NCBI GenBank assembly: GCA_947385425.1
Contig: CANDKY010000005.1
Location: forward strand, 1-64,000
Length of the DNA stretch: 64,000 bases
Direction of reading: 5' to 3'
DNA from: an uncultured Lachnospiraceae bacterium
Lineage (GTDB): Bacteria; Bacillota; Clostridia; Lachnospirales; Lachnospiraceae
Positions 25,536 through 34,539 of the stretch are shown one piece after another. The notes beneath the pieces are model-generated. The model was not told the origin of the DNA. It did no database searches and saw only the letters and a list, made by a program, of their open reading frames with translations. Numbering within the stretch: the first letter of the stretch is position 1; every line of letters begins with the position of its first letter. The position numbers and the translations under genes were made by a program.

Positions 25536-26830
25536 TCTTTTACTCTATAGCTACTGGGAGAAATTCCAATATTTTTTTTAAATACCTTGCTGAAATAATT
25601 CCCATTGCTGAAACCAAGTGAAAATGCAATGTCATCCGATTTACGATATTTATAATTCCCACATGTTCCTGCGTAGGGTTTACATTTTCTTTTATCAACA
25701 GCCATTCCTGCAACATTTTTAAGATGGCAGGCGGAATGCCGCGTCCATCATCGGAAACGGTAATTGCCAGTTTTTCGTTGACTTTGCGAATCGAAACATG
25801 GATACTTCCTTCGGGACTGTCGTCAAGTCCATGTTTGATTGCGTTTTCCACCAGCGGCTGTAAAATGAGAACAGGAACCGGCCAGTCATTTAAGCCATCT
25901 TCCACTTTGGTGCTGGTATGAAGCTGCTCTCCCCATAATATTTTTTGGATATACAGATAGTCATTCATGTTTTTCAGTTCACTGGAAAGAGAAATCAATT
26001 TTGCGGTAGGTCTGAGGGTGTACCGCAGCGTCCGCGCGAGCGCATTTGCCATGAGATATACATCTTTTGCTCCTTTTTTTAAGCCCAGCGTTCCCATGGC
26101 CTGTAAAGTGTTATTGATAAAATACGGCTTGATTTGGGCTTGGAGCATTTGAAACTCCGCATTTTTTTGCAATAACTTTGCCTTATATTTCAAATTAATT
26201 AATTCGTTTATTTTTTGCGTCATTTCGTTGAAGGCAGAAGCCAGCGTTCCTATTTCGTCTTTCCCATAGTCATCTGCGTTAATAGAAAGCTCTCCTTCAC
26301 CGAACGCGACAACGTTTGCAGTCAATGCATTTAGTTTTTTCGTAATGGTGTGGGAAAAACAAAATGCAATTCCCATAGCCAAAAGAAGGAAAACTGCGGT
26401 CATAATCAGTATAATTTGAATGACGCTCTGAATAATGTCCTGCGTCAGTTCACGAAAAGGAATGTCTTTCAGCAAATAGATCTCATTGGAATGGTTCCAC
26501 AAAAGGATACGTTGTTCATGACCAACATGATAAACGGTATAACCGGAATTTCCAATAGCATCAGATATTGCATTGACTGCTTCCGGTGGAAGGATTTGCT
26601 CAGGGATTCATTGCTTCTGGATGTAAGACCAGCCCGGTAGCATAAACGTTTGGAACTTGAGAATTGAAACATACCAGTACCAATTTTGGAGATGACAGTG
26701 ACTGCACTATCACGTTTGACATCCGGAATGGTACAAAGGAACTGGACAGTATTTTCAAAATCAGTATTAGAAGAATTCATATTTTCAATCATTTTGTCAA
26801 CATCATTGATTTCAGTTGTGATATAATCCA
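25532..26830 (-). pseudogene. Fused and frameshifted YesM/YesN-type two-component genes
   Basis: From 26830 downward runs a sensor kinase: an extracellular part broken by at least two frameshifts (near 26640 and 26600), then a transmembrane helix (IILIMTAVFLLLAMGIAFCF), a HAMP domain, the His-kinase motif QMLQAQIKPYFINNTLQAM and the ATP site PLVENAIKHGL with VSDDGRGIP. After HVGIINIVNR the sequence changes frame and becomes the C-terminal AraC half of a response regulator (FSLGFSNGNYFSKVFKKNIG, ending SYRVKE). An internal deletion joined the pair. A part of 320 codons (25540-26502) is still open but cannot make a normal kinase. Confidence 0.75.
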
Positions 26831-26831
26831 T

Positions 26832-27018
26832 ATGTTGCACATTTGTCTGGAAGTGTCTGACATCCATGCGGCATGGGATGCCGTTACTGGAAATGGAATA
26901 AAACCGGATACGCAAATTTTGTTGGGGTAGATGGGGCATACCAGTTCTGGGTGACCGACCCGGACGGAAATAAGCTGGAACTGATGGAATATGCGCCAGG
27001 GGCAAAACAGTTGTTGTC
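26832..27018 (+). pseudogene. Glyoxalase/VOC-family C-terminal remnant
   Basis: One frame gives LHICLEVSDIHAAWDAVTGN and the next YQFWVTDPDGNKLELMEY, together the C-terminal betaalphabeta unit of a vicinal oxygen chelate (glyoxalase-like) protein, split by one frameshift around 26930. The beginning of the gene is missing, replaced by the kinase pseudogene. Confidence 0.7.
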
Positions 27019-27024
27019 ATGTAT

Positions 27025-27213
27025 CAATGTCATTAACTTAAGCTTCCCGGAGCGCCGCAGACCACATATCTCATCCGGACGCGCTTTCGCTCAGCGGCAG
27101 ACGCAACGGCACTAAGGCGCCAAAACACGTCGCCTAAGTGCCGGCGTCTTTCAATGGTCCGGATTGAGATATATGGTCTGCAGCACCCCGGGAAGCTTAA
27201 GTTAATGACATTG
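27025..27213. repeat. Palindromic repeat family A, copy 1
   Basis: The ends are exact inverted repeats, CAATGTCATTAACTTAAGCT opening and AGCTTAAGTTAATGACATTG closing, extended by CCCGG and by inner repeats (ACCATATATCTC-like arms and GCCGGCG). About 85% matches the copy at 32086. It contains no gene and would fold into a long hairpin, like a MITE. Confidence 0.85.
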
Positions 27214-27333
27214 GTCATGTATGGGATATAATGGTAACTAGGGATAGCGCTGTCATAAAGGGAAAAGATGGAAACATGGTTTTGCTTCGGCATCAAATAA
27301 AAAATTTAAGTACAGAAATGAGAGGTTTATGTC

Positions 27334-28311
27334 TTGATAACAAAGGAATTATATGCCGAACTGAAGAAAATTACGGCGGAAGAAGAGCGCATTTTAAGAG
27401 GCAGTGCGAAAATTGAAGAAGATATTTACATGCTTCAGGATTCTGATATCAGGGAGGCGTATATCGTTGATGCGGGGAAGCTTCTTGACGAGGGAAAGCT
27501 CATACAGGTGCGTCCGCATACCCGTTTTGTCCATTTCCCAAAACATTCGCACAATTATGTTGAAATGATTTATATGTGCTGTGGCAGCACCCATCACATC
27601 ATTGACGGCGAGGACATATGGCTCCATGAGGGGGAAATGCTCTTTCTGAACCAGAAATCGCAGCAGGAGATTTATCCCGCGGCGGAGGATGACATTGCGG
27701 TTAATTTTATTATCCTGCCGGAGTTTTTCGATTATGTGTTGAAAATGATGGGAGAGGAAAAAAATCTGCTGCGCGATTTTGTGATTGGCTGTCTGAAAGG
27801 CGAAAATGAAGACGCAGGATATATGCATTTTAAAGTGACAGGGATACTCCCAATCCAGAACCTGCTTGAAAACCTGATCTGGTCCATCTGGAACAGACAG
27901 CCCAACAGGCGCAGTATCAACCAGGCAACAATGGGACTTTTATTCCTGCAGTTGATGAACCATATGGAGCTGATGGAAACAAATACAGAAAATCATAACA
28001 GACGCCTGATTATTGATGTGTACAGCTACATCGAGGAGAATTACCGTGACGGGGAACTGACAAAACTTGCCGGGCTGCTGAATTATGACATGTACTGGCT
28101 TTCCAGGGAAATCAGGAAAAGAACAGGGCGCAGCTACACGGAGCTTGTTCAGGAAAAGAGGCTCAGTCAGGCGGCATACCTTCTGCGAAATACTGCAATG
28201 TCTGTTATGGATATCGGAATGGCAGTGGGATACGACAACACAAGCTATTTTCACCGCATATTTCAAAAACAGTATGGTATGACACCGAGAAAATATCGTA
28301 TCAGTAAATAA
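27334..28311 (+). CDS. AraC-family regulator with cupin sensor, next to rhamnose genes
   Basis: A 325-residue regulator. The N-terminal cupin region (about residues 60-130) contains FPKHSHNYVEMIYMCCG and HEGEMLFLN. The C-terminal AraC domain (about 225-325) has two helix-turn-helix units ending YFHRIFQKQYGMTPRKY. The start is TTG, eight bases after AGAGG. It lies directly before rhaB, rhaA and rhaD on the same strand with a terminator after it, so it probably senses L-rhamnose or its product and activates them, by analogy with RhaS/RhaR. Confidence 0.88.
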   Translation: MITKELYAELKKITAEEERILRGSAKIEEDIYMLQDSDIREAYIVDAGKLLDEGKLIQVRPHTRFVHFPKHSHNYVEMIYMCCGSTHHIIDGEDIWLHEGEMLFLNQKSQQEIYPAAEDDIAVNFIILPEFFDYVLKMMGEEKNLLRDFVIGCLKGENEDAGYMHFKVTGILPIQNLLENLIWSIWNRQPNRRSINQATMGLLFLQLMNHMELMETNTENHNRRLIIDVYSYIEENYRDGELTKLAGLLNYDMYWLSREIRKRTGRSYTELVQEKRLSQAAYLLRNTAMSVMDIGMAVGYDNTSYFHRIFQKQYGMTPRKYRISK

Positions 28312-28326
28312 TTATAAAGGACAAAT

Positions 28327-28362
28327 AAGGACACTTTTTCTGTCAAAAGATGTCCTTTTTTT
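28327..28362 (+). terminator. Rho-independent terminator between the AraC gene and rhaB
   Basis: AAGGACA (28327-28333) pairs with TGTCCTT (28351-28357), followed by a T-run. Regulator and catabolic genes are therefore likely separate transcripts. Confidence 0.75.
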
Positions 28363-28415
28363 ATGCCATATCATTTTATATGATAAATGTATTGAACAGG
28401 AAACGAAAGGTTGTG

Positions 28416-29816
28416 ATGAACATGGAAAAATACTATCTGGCCATAGACATCGGGGCGTCGAGCGGACGCCATATCCTGTCGCATATGAAGGATGGGAAAA
28501 TGGTACTTGAGGAAATCCATCGGTTTCCAAACGGTATGGTTGAAAAACAGGGTCAGAAAATATGGGATATTGATGCACTGTTTGGGGAAATCAAAACGGG
28601 AATGAAGAAATGCAGGGAACTTGGAAAAATCCCGGTCTCGGCGGGGATTGACACATGGGCGGTTGATTTCGTGCTTCTGGACAGAGAAGACAGGCGGATC
28701 GGGGATGCCGTGGCCTACCGCGATGACCGCACGAAAAACATGGATAAAAAAGTTTATGAGATGATTGACGAGAAGGAACTGTATGGCAAAACCGGAATCC
28801 AGAAACAATTGTTTAACACGGTCTATCAATTGATGGCGCTGAAAGAAAAAAATCCTGATCAGCTTCAAAGCGCGGAAAAACTGCTTATGATACCGGATTA
28901 CTTCCATTTTTTGCTGACAGGAAACGCTGCCGCAGAGTATACAAACGCGACGACGACACAGATGGTAAATGCCGCGACAAATGACTGGGACTGGGAACTA
29001 ATAGAAAGACTTGGATACCCGCAGTCCATTTTCCAGAAGATACGGTTGCCCGGCACGGAACTCGGCGTTTTGAAAGATGGAATTGCGCAGGAAATTGGAT
29101 ATAACTGCAAGGTCGTGCTTCCTGCAACACATGATACAGGATCCGCAGTCATGGCAGTGCCTGCCGAAAGTGATACTATGCTATACATCAGTTCGGGGAC
29201 ATGGTCGCTGATGGGTACAGAGCTTATGAAAGCGAATTGCAGCGAGCAGAGCAGGCAGCATAACCTCACAAACGAGGGCGGTTATCAGTATCGGTTCCGC
29301 TATCTGAAAAATATCATGGGGCTTTGGATGATACAGTCGGTCAAAAAGGAAATTGGCGGGGAGCTTGGTTTCGGAGAGATCTGTGAGGCGGCATCAAAGT
29401 GCAGTATTTCATCCATTGTGGATTGCAATGCAGGCCGTTTTCTTGCACCGGAAAACATGACAGAGGAAGTAAAGGCGGCGTGCAGGGAAGCAGGACAAAA
29501 AGAGCCGGAAGGAATCGCGGAGACAGCGGCAGTTATCTATAACAGTCTGGCAGCATGTTATGCCAGGGCGGCAAAGGAAATTGAGGAAATGACTGAAATT
29601 ACCTATGATTGTATCCACATTATCGGCGGTGGGGCAAATGCGGATTACCTCAACAGGCTGACTGCAAAAGTTACCGGAAAGAAGGTCTGTGCAGGACCGG
29701 CGGAGGCGACAGCAGCCGGAAACCTTGCGGCACAGATGATTGCAGACGGGTCATTGGGAGATTTGGCTGCCGCAAGGAAATGTATCCGCGCATCTTTTCC
29801 GATAAAGGAGTATTGA
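28416..29816 (+). CDS. rhaB: L-rhamnulokinase
   Basis: A 466-residue FGGY-family sugar kinase that phosphorylates L-rhamnulose at C1 with ATP. The N-terminal phosphate motif is YLAIDIGASSGRH; further family blocks are GIDTWAVDFVLLD, LPATHDTGSAVMAVP and HIIGGGANADYLNRLTA. An upstream in-frame ATG at 28350 overlaps the terminator, so ATG 28416, five bases after GAAAGG, is chosen. It is the first gene of rhaBAD. Confidence 0.95.
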   Translation: MNMEKYYLAIDIGASSGRHILSHMKDGKMVLEEIHRFPNGMVEKQGQKIWDIDALFGEIKTGMKKCRELGKIPVSAGIDTWAVDFVLLDREDRRIGDAVAYRDDRTKNMDKKVYEMIDEKELYGKTGIQKQLFNTVYQLMALKEKNPDQLQSAEKLLMIPDYFHFLLTGNAAAEYTNATTTQMVNAATNDWDWELIERLGYPQSIFQKIRLPGTELGVLKDGIAQEIGYNCKVVLPATHDTGSAVMAVPAESDTMLYISSGTWSLMGTELMKANCSEQSRQHNLTNEGGYQYRFRYLKNIMGLWMIQSVKKEIGGELGFGEICEAASKCSISSIVDCNAGRFLAPENMTEEVKAACREAGQKEPEGIAETAAVIYNSLAACYARAAKEIEEMTEITYDCIHIIGGGANADYLNRLTAKVTGKKVCAGPAEATAAGNLAAQMIADGSLGDLAAARKCIRASFPIKEY

Positions 29817-29844
29817 TAAAATAATTTCAATAAGGAGGACGAAA

Positions 29845-31101
29845 ATGAATCAGTTTCAAAGGTATGAAGACGCAAGAAACAGGTATGCGGCAGTCGGCGT
29901 TGACACGGATGCGGCGATCAGAAAGATGATGGAGATTCCGGTCTCACTGCACTGCTGGCAGGGTGATGATGTGACAGGTTTTGACCATGACGGCCCGCTC
30001 ACGGGAGGAATCCAGACGACGGGAAATTATCCCGGAAAGGCAAGGAACCCTGAGGAACTCATGCAGGATATGGATGTGGCATTGAAATTAATGCCGGGAA
30101 AAAAGAAGCTCAACCTGCATGCAAGCTATGCCGTTTTTGAGGATGGCGGATTTGTGGACCGTGACAAAATCGAACCGAAGCACTTTGCAAAATGGGTGGC
30201 GTTTGCGAAGGAAAGAAATATGGGAATTGATTTTAATCCGACCTTTTTCTCACATGACAGAGTGAAGGATGGGCTGACGCTGTCAAGTCCTGACGAGGAG
30301 ACAAGGAGGTTCTGGATAGAGCATGGAAAGGCATGCATCCGTATTTCCCGGTATTTTGCGGAGCAGACGGGGATACCGTGTGTCATGAACATCTGGACAG
30401 GCGACGGCTACAAGGATATTCCGGCTGACCGCATGGGACCGCGCCTGCGCTACAAGGATTCGATTGAACAGATTTTGTCAGAGCCATATGACAAAAAACT
30501 TGTCAAGCCCTGTGTGGAGTCCAAAGTGTTTGGCATCGGCGTGGAGGCATTCACGGCAGGAAGCGCGGAGTTTGCGCTTACCTTTGCGGCAACGCATGAC
30601 GGCTGTCTGCCATTGATGGACAATGGGCATTACCATCCGACGGAAGTGGTGTCTGACAAGATTCCGGCACTGCTGTGCTTCTTCCCTGAAATCGCACTGC
30701 ACATTACAAGGCCGATCCGCTGGGACAGCGACCATGTGGTGCTGCTTGACGACGAGACGAGGGAGATGGCAAAGGAAATCGTGAGGAACGATGCACTTGA
30801 CCGCGTGTACATGGCACTCGACTATTTTGATGCAAGTATCAACAGGATATCTGCGTGGACAGTCGGTTTCCGCAGCTGGCAGAAGGCACTGCTGGGTGCG
30901 CTCTGCACGCCGAATGCGGAACTTAAAAGGCTCCAGGAAGAAAACCGCATGACGGAACTCATGGTGATGCAGGAGGATGTAAAGATGTATCCGTTCGGGG
31001 ACGTCTGGGATGAATACTGCAGGGAGTGCGGCGTGGTTTCCGATCAGAGCTGGTTTGCCGCCGTTAAGAAATATGAAGATGAAGTATTGTTAAAAAGATA
31101 G
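29845..31101 (+). CDS. rhaA: L-rhamnose isomerase
   Basis: A 418-residue manganese-dependent isomerase converting L-rhamnose to L-rhamnulose, the first step of the pathway. Active-site stretches include PVSLHCWQGDDVTGFD, MNIWTGDGYKDIP, TFAATHDG, and LMDNGHYHPTEVVSD, with metal-binding Glu, Asp and His residues. AAGGAGGAC precedes the start. It lies 28 bases after rhaB and 18 before rhaD. Confidence 0.96.
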   Translation: MNQFQRYEDARNRYAAVGVDTDAAIRKMMEIPVSLHCWQGDDVTGFDHDGPLTGGIQTTGNYPGKARNPEELMQDMDVALKLMPGKKKLNLHASYAVFEDGGFVDRDKIEPKHFAKWVAFAKERNMGIDFNPTFFSHDRVKDGLTLSSPDEETRRFWIEHGKACIRISRYFAEQTGIPCVMNIWTGDGYKDIPADRMGPRLRYKDSIEQILSEPYDKKLVKPCVESKVFGIGVEAFTAGSAEFALTFAATHDGCLPLMDNGHYHPTEVVSDKIPALLCFFPEIALHITRPIRWDSDHVVLLDDETREMAKEIVRNDALDRVYMALDYFDASINRISAWTVGFRSWQKALLGALCTPNAELKRLQEENRMTELMVMQEDVKMYPFGDVWDEYCRECGVVSDQSWFAAVKKYEDEVLLKR

Positions 31102-31119
31102 GGGAAGGAGTTCAGGAAT

Positions 31120-31947
31120 ATGAAATTTTTAGAGTCTGAATTTGTACAGGGATTTATCAGGATGGCGGATGACGGATGGAACCAGGGCTGGCACGAGCGA
31201 AACGGAGGCAATTTGTCCTACCGCGTAAAGCCGGAGGAAGTGGAGTCAGTAAAAGAAAATTTTGCGGCGAAGGAATGGCAGCCCATAGGAACAACGGTGC
31301 CGAAGCTTGCAGGGGAGTATTTCCTTGTAACCGGGAGCGGAAAATATTTCAGGAATGTCATCATCAAGCCGGAGGATTCCATCTGTATGATTGAGCTTGA
31401 TGAAAAGGGTGAGAACTATCGTATTGTGTGGGGACTGGTTAACGGCGGGAAACCGACTTCCGAGCTTCCCTCACACCTGATGAACCATGAGGTCAAGAAA
31501 GAGATGACTGACGGCAGATACCGCGTCATCTACCATGCACACACCACAAATGTCATCGCGCTGACCTTTGTGCTGCCATTGACTGACGAGGTATTTACAA
31601 GGGAATTGTGGGAAATGGCAACAGAGTGTCCCGTGGTATTCCCGGGCGGAATCGGCGTTGTGCCCTGGATGGTTCCGGGCGGAAGGGAGATTGCAGTGGA
31701 GACGAGTAAACTGATGAAGGATTATGACGTGGCAGTCTGGGCGCACCACGGAATGTTCGCGGCGGGTGAGGATTTTGACCTGACTTTCGGACTGATGCAT
31801 ACCGTGGAAAAATCCGCGGAAATCCTGGTAAAAATGCTGTCAATGCAGTCTGATAAGCGCCAGACTATCATGCCGGATGATTTCAGGAACCTTGCAAGGG
31901 ATTTTCAAGTGACACTGCCTGAAAAGTTTTTATATGACAAGCATTAA
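31120..31947 (+). CDS. rhaD: L-rhamnulose-1-phosphate aldolase
   Basis: A 275-residue class II zinc aldolase splitting L-rhamnulose-1-phosphate into DHAP and L-lactaldehyde. The phosphate and substrate loop is NGGNLSYRV; the zinc histidines appear in YHAHTTNVIAL and AVWAHHGMFAAG, and the catalytic Glu lies in GGKPTSELPSHL. It is the last gene of the cluster. No lactaldehyde reductase, mutarotase or sugar transporter follows, so these must be encoded elsewhere. Confidence 0.95.
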   Translation: MKFLESEFVQGFIRMADDGWNQGWHERNGGNLSYRVKPEEVESVKENFAAKEWQPIGTTVPKLAGEYFLVTGSGKYFRNVIIKPEDSICMIELDEKGENYRIVWGLVNGGKPTSELPSHLMNHEVKKEMTDGRYRVIYHAHTTNVIALTFVLPLTDEVFTRELWEMATECPVVFPGGIGVVPWMVPGGREIAVETSKLMKDYDVAVWAHHGMFAAGEDFDLTFGLMHTVEKSAEILVKMLSMQSDKRQTIMPDDFRNLARDFQVTLPEKFLYDKH

Positions 31948-31999
31948 AATTTAATCATATTATGAAAGGAGCAGGTTGTCAGCCCTTCGATTGAGACGT

Positions 32000-32089
32000 T
32001 TTCAACTATTTTGAAAAAAATGTCATTCCGCTTTTACAGGAATATTTTTATGAGGATTATGAAAAAATCCAGTTGGTGTTGGGGGACCA
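32000..32089 (+). pseudogene. Fragment resembling the C-terminal part of a McrB-like AAA GTPase
   Basis: One frame reads FNYFEKNVIPLLQEYFYEDY then EKIQLVLGD, a block I know from the end of McrB-type 5-methylcytosine restriction proteins. Only about 30 codons remain. It is cut exactly where the family-A repeat begins (32086) and has a stop codon just before. It may record a lost restriction gene. Confidence 0.5.
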
Positions 32090-32297
32090 ATGTCATTAAC
32101 TTAAGCTTCCCGGGGTGCCGCAAACCACATATCTCATCCGGACGCGCTTCCGCTCACGGCAGACGCAATGGTACTAACACTACATTACATGTAGTGTAGC
32201 GCCAAAACACGGCGCCTAAGTGCCGGCGTCTTTCGATGGTCCGTCTTGAGATATATGGTCTGCAGCACCCCGGGAAGCTTAAGTTAATGACATTGGT
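32086..32297. repeat. Palindromic repeat family A, copy 2
   Basis: It runs from ACCAATGTCATTAACTTAAG to its reverse complement CTTAAGTTAATGACATTGGT. The arms match the copy at 27025. The middle contains an extra inverted element, ACACTACATTACATGTAGTGT. The two copies flank the rhamnose cluster. Confidence 0.85.
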
Positions 32298-32420
32298 TGT
32301 TGTATCCGGTGAATGAGGCATTGCCGTAGCCGTAGAAATTTTGGTTCAGGTCTATCAGATTTTGCTGTTTTTTGATAGAATGTATTATAAAACAACCGAT
32401 CTGGAGAAAAGGAGGGCAAA

Positions 32421-32909
32421 ATGAAATCGTTTGATGAATTAAAAGAGGTAATCCGTAAGCTCCGCGCAGAGGACGGCTGCCCTTGGGACAGGGAGCAGAC
32501 ACATATGAGCCTTAAATCGGCCTGCATAGAAGAGGCGGCCGAGGTGATAGGCGGAATTAACGCGTTCGATAAAACCGGCAACCCGGAGAATCTGAAGGAA
32601 GAGCTTGGGGACATTTTGCTCCAGGTAGTCATGCACGCACAGATAGCCGAGGAAGAGGGCGTCTTTACTTTGGAGGATGTGGTATGCGGGATAAGGGATA
32701 AGATGATCCGGCGGCATCCCCATGTATTCAACGGCACAAAAGTGAACGGTACGGAAGAAGTGCTGCTAAACTGGGAAGAGATAAAGGCAAAGGAAAAGGA
32801 AGGCAAGGAAGATGTGAGTATTTTCCTTCCGGCAGCCTTTGATGAAGCTGAAGCCATGATAAATATTGCCAGGGAGCGGAAAGGTTATGTGCGGTTCCTT
32901 AAGGAATAG
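32421..32909 (+). CDS. mazG: MazG nucleotide pyrophosphohydrolase
   Basis: A 162-residue single-domain MazG enzyme, shorter than the two-domain E. coli form. It hydrolyses nucleoside triphosphates to monophosphates and pyrophosphate, probably cleaning the nucleotide pool. The metal-binding acidic helices are EEAAEVIGGI and LKEELGDILLQVVMHAQIAE; the opening LRAEDGCPWDREQTH and RRHPHVF are family marks. AAAGGAGGG lies six bases before the start. Confidence 0.93.
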   Translation: MKSFDELKEVIRKLRAEDGCPWDREQTHMSLKSACIEEAAEVIGGINAFDKTGNPENLKEELGDILLQVVMHAQIAEEEGVFTLEDVVCGIRDKMIRRHPHVFNGTKVNGTEEVLLNWEEIKAKEKEGKEDVSIFLPAAFDEAEAMINIARERKGYVRFLKE

Positions 32910-32953
32910 CTTTGCTTATGGGCGGAATTATGATATGATACACAGAAAGCGAA

Positions 32954-32994
32954 TGTAATTGTGCAAAGAATAAATTTATTTCTGTACAGTTACA
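32954..32994. other. 41-base near-perfect palindrome between mazG and the MATE gene
   Basis: TGTAATTGTGCA (32954-32965) and TGTACAGTTACA (32983-32994) pair with two G-U pairs in RNA, and the centre AATAAATTTATT is itself palindromic. No T-run follows directly. It could be a terminator for mazG, an operator for the MATE gene or a repeat. Confidence 0.5.
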
Positions 32995-33021
32995 ATGAAT
33001 AAGTCCCTCTGCCCTATTTTT

Positions 33022-33066
33022 CGTTACTGGTGATGCTACTATATGCGGGGCATGGGGATTTCCTAA
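33022..33066. repeat. Short dispersed repeat, copy 1
   Basis: GTTACTGGTGATG, then TATATGCG and GGCATGGGGATTTCCTAA, resembles the stretch at 49093-49138. Roughly 60 bases around it align by eye at about 70% identity. Its nature is unknown. Confidence 0.4.
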
Positions 33067-33093
33067 ATAAAAGAGACAGGGTGGTATAAGGAG

Positions 33094-34437
33094 ATGGCAT
33101 CGAATATTAAAAGCATGACAGCGGGAAAGCCGGCGAAGCTTATTTTTGCTTTTGCGCTTCCTCTTATGATTGGAAATGTATTTCAGCAATTGTATACCGT
33201 AGTGGATACAATGGTCGTCGGGCAGATATTGGGTGTCAATGCACTGGCGGCACTTGGGGCGTCGGACTGGCTGAACTGGATGATGCTCGGCATTGTCCAG
33301 GGATTTGCGCAGGGTTTTTCGATTCTGATGGCGCAGGAATTTGGCGCGGGGAATATGCAGAGGTTGAAAAAGGTGGTGGGAAATGCCATTGTTTTATCGG
33401 CAATAAGCGCAGTCGTCCTGCTTGTGCTGGGGGAAGCTGTGGCGCTTCCGGTACTTCGTCTGCTGCAGACGCCGGAGGATATTATCGGCCAGTCGCTGCT
33501 GTATCTGCGTATTATGTTTGCAGGTATCCCGATTGTAATGGCATATAACCTCCTCGCCTCCATTTTGCGTGCGCTGGGAGACGGAAAGACTCCTCTGCAT
33601 GCTATGATATTGGCGGCTGTGATTAATATTATATTGGATCTGGTGTTTGTTATGGGATTTGGATGGGGGATTGCAGGGGCGGCAGTTGCTACTGTTATCG
33701 CGCAGTTCAGTTCCAGTATATTTTGTTATATACATATTCGGAAAATTGATATTCTGACTCTATCCAGGGAAGACTATGCACTAAGCGGCGAATTGGATAA
33801 AAAGCTGGTTTTCCTTGGCCTTCCGATGGCCTTCCAGAATGCGATTATTTCCGTGGGAGGAATGATCGTACAGTCCGTAGTCAACGGATTCGGAGTTACC
33901 TTTATTGCAGGGTTTACCGCGACGAATAAATTATACGGGGTTTTGGAAGTGGCGGCTACCTCTTATGGCTATGCAATGATAACCTATGTAGGACAGAATC
34001 TGGGGGGAGGGTATATTGACAGGATCAGGAAGGGGATGCGTGCGGCTTTGGGGATTGCTTTGCTGACATCTGCGGTTATTGCAGCAGGGATGCTGATCTT
34101 CGGGCATCAGATATTGGGATGCTTTATTTCTGGCAGCCCGGAAGAAGCGGAAAAGACGATGTACGTCGCTTATCATTATCTGGCTATTATGAGTGTTTTT
34201 CTGCCTGTTTTATATATTCTGCATGTGGTGCGTTCCGCTTTGCAGGGAATGGGGGACACGGTCCTTCCTATGGTTTCCGGTGTGGCGGAGTTTGCCATGA
34301 GGACCGGGACTGCCATACTGCTTCCGCTGTTAATAGGGGAAGAGGGGATTTTTTATGCGGAAATAATGGCATGGGTTGGCGCTGATGTTATTTTGGTCTG
34401 CAGCTATTTTGTGCGGATGAAAAAGTATCCGACATGA
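33094..34437 (+). CDS. MATE-family multidrug efflux transporter
   Basis: A 447-residue, 12-helix antiporter of the DinF/NorM type exporting cationic compounds with sodium or proton exchange. The N-terminal KLIFAFALPLMIGNVFQQLY, the repeated QGFAQGFSILMAQEFGAGN block, and ILRALGDGKTPLHAMILAAV are family features; the second half repeats the first. AAGGAG lies right against the ATG, so ribosome spacing is short. The product is intact, unlike the fragment at 25340. Confidence 0.93.
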   Translation: MASNIKSMTAGKPAKLIFAFALPLMIGNVFQQLYTVVDTMVVGQILGVNALAALGASDWLNWMMLGIVQGFAQGFSILMAQEFGAGNMQRLKKVVGNAIVLSAISAVVLLVLGEAVALPVLRLLQTPEDIIGQSLLYLRIMFAGIPIVMAYNLLASILRALGDGKTPLHAMILAAVINIILDLVFVMGFGWGIAGAAVATVIAQFSSSIFCYIHIRKIDILTLSREDYALSGELDKKLVFLGLPMAFQNAIISVGGMIVQSVVNGFGVTFIAGFTATNKLYGVLEVAATSYGYAMITYVGQNLGGGYIDRIRKGMRAALGIALLTSAVIAAGMLIFGHQILGCFISGSPEEAEKTMYVAYHYLAIMSVFLPVLYILHVVRSALQGMGDTVLPMVSGVAEFAMRTGTAILLPLLIGEEGIFYAEIMAWVGADVILVCSYFVRMKKYPT

Positions 34438-34539
34438 TAAACCATTGCAGATTGCTTTGCCTCCCGGATTTGGACGGTAACATAGGTAAGGAACTGTGCA
34501 GAAAAGGATTTCAAATACATTTTAGGACAGGGAAGGAAA

